The translations under genes were made by a program, and so were the position numbers. Of a stretch of DNA of 17,120 nucleotides, positions 14,956 through 17,120 are shown piece by piece. The notes below the pieces were generated by a model that was given only the letters and a program-made list of their open reading frames with translations, ran no database searches and was not told where the DNA came from. Location: the NCBI GenBank assembly GCA_024276775.1, contig JAJRWO010000034.1, forward strand, positions 1 to 17,120, given 5' to 3'. The first letter of the stretch is position 1. Each line of letters opens with the position of its first letter. The stretch is from Gammaproteobacteria bacterium (GTDB lineage Bacteria; Pseudomonadota; Gammaproteobacteria; Tenderiales; Tenderiaceae).

Positions 14956-16749
14956 ATGGCAGGCCGCATTCCACAACACTTTATCGACGAGCTGCTCAAC
15001 CGGGTAGACATCGTTGATGTCATCGACAGCCGCGTACCACTGCGCAAGGCTGGCCGCGATTACCAAGCTCGCTGCCCTTTCCACGAAGAAAAATCAGCTT
15101 CATTTACCGTCAGCCAAAACAAACAGTTTTACCACTGCTTCGGCTGCGGTGCCAATGGCTCCGCCATCGGTTTTCTGATGGACTATGAACACATGGACTT
15201 CATTGAGGCTGTCAAAGAACTGGCCCGTCGCAGTGGTATGGAACTCCCCACCACTGAACACAGCAACACAACACACAACCCCGGCCCAGACCTTCACCCC
15301 ATCATGCAGACCGCCACCCATTTTTATCAACAACAACTCAAGCAACACCCTGAAGCCAACAAGGCCATCGACTACCTTAAACAACGCGGTCTCACTGGCG
15401 AGGTCGCAGCCAGATTCGGCATTGGCTTTGCACCGCCAGGCTGGGATAACCTGGGCAAAGCCCTTGGCAACAACAAACAAGGCCAACAACAACTTGTTAC
15501 CACTGGCATGAGCGTCGCCAAAGATGACGGCGGCCAGTACGACCGTTTTCGCAACCGCATCATGTTCCCAATCAAAGACCACCGCGGCCGGGTCATCGCC
15601 TTCGGTGGTCGCGTGATAAACAAAGAAGACAACCCTAAATACCTCAATTCACCAGAATCACCGCTATTCCACAAAGGCAAACAGCTATACGGCCTGTACG
15701 AAACCAAACAAGCCTTGCGCCAAATTGACCGATTATTGGTGGTCGAAGGTTACATGGATGTCGTTGCGCTGGCCCAACACGGCATTTACTACGCCGTTGC
15801 CACACTCGGCACCGCCGTCACCCACGATCATCTACAGCCACTGTTTCGTACCAGTAGCGAAGTGGTATTTTGCTTTGATGGCGACCGCGCTGGCCGTGAT
15901 GCCGCCTGGAAAGCACTCGACATCATGCTGCCAGAACTCAAAGATGGCCGTACTGCTCGCTTCATGTTTCTAGCCGATGGCGAAGACCCTGATAGCCTGA
16001 TTCGCCAAATCGGTCAGCAAGCCTTCGAAAAAAAAATTGTGAGCGCCATCTCACTTTCAGAATTTCTATTGCAGAACCTAAGCCAGCGCGTCGATATGAG
16101 CGCCATCGATGGACGCGCCCGCCTAATAGACCTGGCCCGCCCCAAGCTAGCAAAAATTAGCCATCAAGTTTTTAAACACATGATCATTTCTGAACTCGCT
16201 AATCGTACCGGCATGTCAGGAGCAGAACTCACATCACTGCTTGGCGAAAAATCCATTACACACACGTCAAGCAAAGCAATAGCCAGATCGCCTGGCAATT
16301 CACGTAAGCTATCCCCTGTCCGAAGCATTATCAGTCTGCTGCTTGAGCAGCCTCAACTTGCACAACAGGAACCCGACCCCAGGCGATTTCTGGAATTAAA
16401 AGAACCCGGTATTAATTTATTGGTCGAACTACTTGAACTTATACAGCAACAGCCCCACATTCATTGTGGCGCAATCCTGGAGCATTGGCGTGACCGCCCT
16501 GAAGGCAAACACCTGAACAAACTTGCCCTCAGCACCCACACCATTCCCAGCGAAGGTTATAAACATGAGTTTCAGGATGCCCTGAGACATTTAGACAAAC
16601 AACGTATTGAACACATCTGCAATCAATTACTTCACAAGGGTGAAAACAGCCCCCTTAGTTCACAGGACAAAATACGACTAACAGAATTATTAAATAGAAA
16701 ACAACTGCTTAGCCGACCACTCACACGCAATAATGACAATGAAAATTAG
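14956..16749 (+). CDS. dnaG: DNA primase
   Basis: DnaG makes the RNA primers for DNA replication and works with the DnaB helicase. From ATG 14956 it has 597 residues (E. coli 581) and begins MAGRIPQHFIDELL, as in E. coli MAGRIPRVFINDLL. An in-frame TTG two codons earlier is unlikely. The zinc-binding domain has C40, H43, C61 and C64 (CPFH and CFGCG). The RNA polymerase basic region is followed by the TOPRIM domain, with E264 in VVEGYMDVVALAQ and D308/D310 in CFDGDRAGRDAAWKAL. YDRFRNRIMFPI (195-206) and GGRVINKEDNPKYLNSPE (217-234) are typical. The C-terminal 150 or so residues form the less conserved helicase-binding domain. It is third in the rpsU operon. The ribosome-binding site before the ATG is poor, which fits the low primase level known in this operon. 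Confidence 0.99.
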   Translation: MAGRIPQHFIDELLNRVDIVDVIDSRVPLRKAGRDYQARCPFHEEKSASFTVSQNKQFYHCFGCGANGSAIGFLMDYEHMDFIEAVKELARRSGMELPTTEHSNTTHNPGPDLHPIMQTATHFYQQQLKQHPEANKAIDYLKQRGLTGEVAARFGIGFAPPGWDNLGKALGNNKQGQQQLVTTGMSVAKDDGGQYDRFRNRIMFPIKDHRGRVIAFGGRVINKEDNPKYLNSPESPLFHKGKQLYGLYETKQALRQIDRLLVVEGYMDVVALAQHGIYYAVATLGTAVTHDHLQPLFRTSSEVVFCFDGDRAGRDAAWKALDIMLPELKDGRTARFMFLADGEDPDSLIRQIGQQAFEKKIVSAISLSEFLLQNLSQRVDMSAIDGRARLIDLARPKLAKISHQVFKHMIISELANRTGMSGAELTSLLGEKSITHTSSKAIARSPGNSRKLSPVRSIISLLLEQPQLAQQEPDPRRFLELKEPGINLLVELLELIQQQPHIHCGAILEHWRDRPEGKHLNKLALSTHTIPSEGYKHEFQDALRHLDKQRIEHICNQLLHKGENSPLSSQDKIRLTELLNRKQLLSRPLTRNNDNEN

Positions 16750-16773
16750 CCCTTGACGGAAATAAATTTGGAG

Positions 16774-16802
16774 TTTAAAGACTTTCATAATTTTGCTATA
16801 AT
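16774..16802 (+). promoter_or_regulatory. Probable internal promoter for rpoD
   Basis: TTTAAA (16774-16779) and a perfect TATAAT (16797-16802) are 17 bases apart in the dnaG-rpoD gap. A start near 16809 would fall in a GGCC/GGCC hairpin (16807-16810 with 16819-16822). A second -35-like TTGACG lies at 16753-16758. This would let rpoD be transcribed independently of rpsU, as happens in E. coli. Confidence 0.6.
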
Positions 16803-16865
16803 TAGCGGCCATTTTTTCGGCCATGCACTTTAGGCATTTAACGAGCGAGACTTTTATACGTGAAT

Positions 16866-17120
16866 ATGAGCCGCGAGCAAACGGAATCACAGATCAAACT
16901 ACTCATTGCCAAAGGCAAAGAGCAGGGCTACCTGACCTACCGGGAAGTCAACGATCATCTGCCCGATGAAATCGTCGACCCGGAGCAGGTCGAGAGCATC
17001 ATCACCATGATCAACGCCATGGGCATTCCTGTTCATGAAGTTGCGCCTGATGCCGACAGCCTGATTCTGTCCGACAAGGCAGTGACCGATGATGACGCTG
17101 CTGAAGAAGCCGCCGCTAAC
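16866..17120 (+). CDS. rpoD: RNA polymerase sigma factor RpoD (sigma-70), N-terminal part
   Basis: The gene continues past the right edge. The visible 85 codons are region 1.1 of the primary sigma factor, which controls DNA access before promoter binding. QIKLLIAKGKEQGYLTYREV and NDHLPDEIVD match E. coli QLKLLVTRGKEQGYLTYAEVNDHLPEDIVD. The acidic stretch VAPDADSLIL...DDDAAEEAAA also follows E. coli. I chose ATG 16866; an in-frame GTG lies two codons earlier at 16860. The ribosome-binding site is weak (GAGCGAG, about 16843-16849). It is the last gene of the rpsU-yqeY-dnaG-rpoD operon and has its own likely promoter in the preceding gap. Confidence 0.97.
   Translation, partial: MSREQTESQIKLLIAKGKEQGYLTYREVNDHLPDEIVDPEQVESIITMINAMGIPVHEVAPDADSLILSDKAVTDDDAAEEAAAN

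Noticed and set aside
1..17120. CRISPR arrays, tRNA genes, insertion sequences, defence or toxin-antitoxin genes.
   Set aside because: Read through on both strands, no repeat-spacer pattern, tRNA-like fold, transposase motif or defence gene was recognised. Nearly all coding space is taken by conserved housekeeping genes.

Overview
The window looks like ordinary chromosome from a gammaproteobacterium. The evidence is the gene content and order: a maf-rng-yhdP cluster, aroQ-accB-accC-prmA followed by a zinc-ribbon DUF3426 gene (the order known in Pseudomonas), and the rpsU-yqeY-dnaG-rpoD macromolecular-synthesis operon. The proteins closely resemble their gammaproteobacterial relatives. Base composition is moderate and fairly uniform by eye. 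I could not place the genus. No tRNA, rRNA, insertion sequence, phage gene, toxin-antitoxin pair, CRISPR array or defence system was seen.

Layout. (1) Bases 1-3036, minus strand: maf, rng (ribonuclease G) and the first 300 codons of yhdP, closely spaced and probably one operon. (2) Bases 3320-4387: a lone plus-strand gene for an acidic exported protein I do not recognise, closed by a strong palindromic terminator that also serves the facing gene. (3) Bases 4431-5795, minus: a succinate-semialdehyde-type aldehyde dehydrogenase. (4) Bases 5910-8292, plus: an NDUFA9-like NAD(P)-binding protein, then cca (tRNA CCA-adding enzyme). (5) Bases 8505-8808: a small YdcH/DUF465 gene with a strong ribosome-binding site and its own terminator. 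(6) Bases 8886-9557, minus: murU, a sugar-1-phosphate uridylyltransferase of peptidoglycan recycling, here without its usual partner amgK. (7) Bases 9927-13982, plus: aroQ, accB, accC, prmA and a DUF3426 membrane protein. (8) Bases 14196-17120, plus: rpsU, yqeY, dnaG and the start of rpoD.

How the genes relate. AccB and AccC supply biotin carboxyl carrier protein and biotin carboxylase, the first half of acetyl-CoA carboxylase. PrmA methylates ribosomal protein L11. S21, DnaG and sigma-70 connect translation, replication and transcription initiation in one operon.

No convincing new biological system is present. The items most worth following are the unrecognised exported protein (3320-4336), a long interrupted hairpin (14006-14074) at the junction between two gene blocks that normally have other neighbours, a pair of mutually exclusive hairpins between yqeY and dnaG, and the isolated murU.
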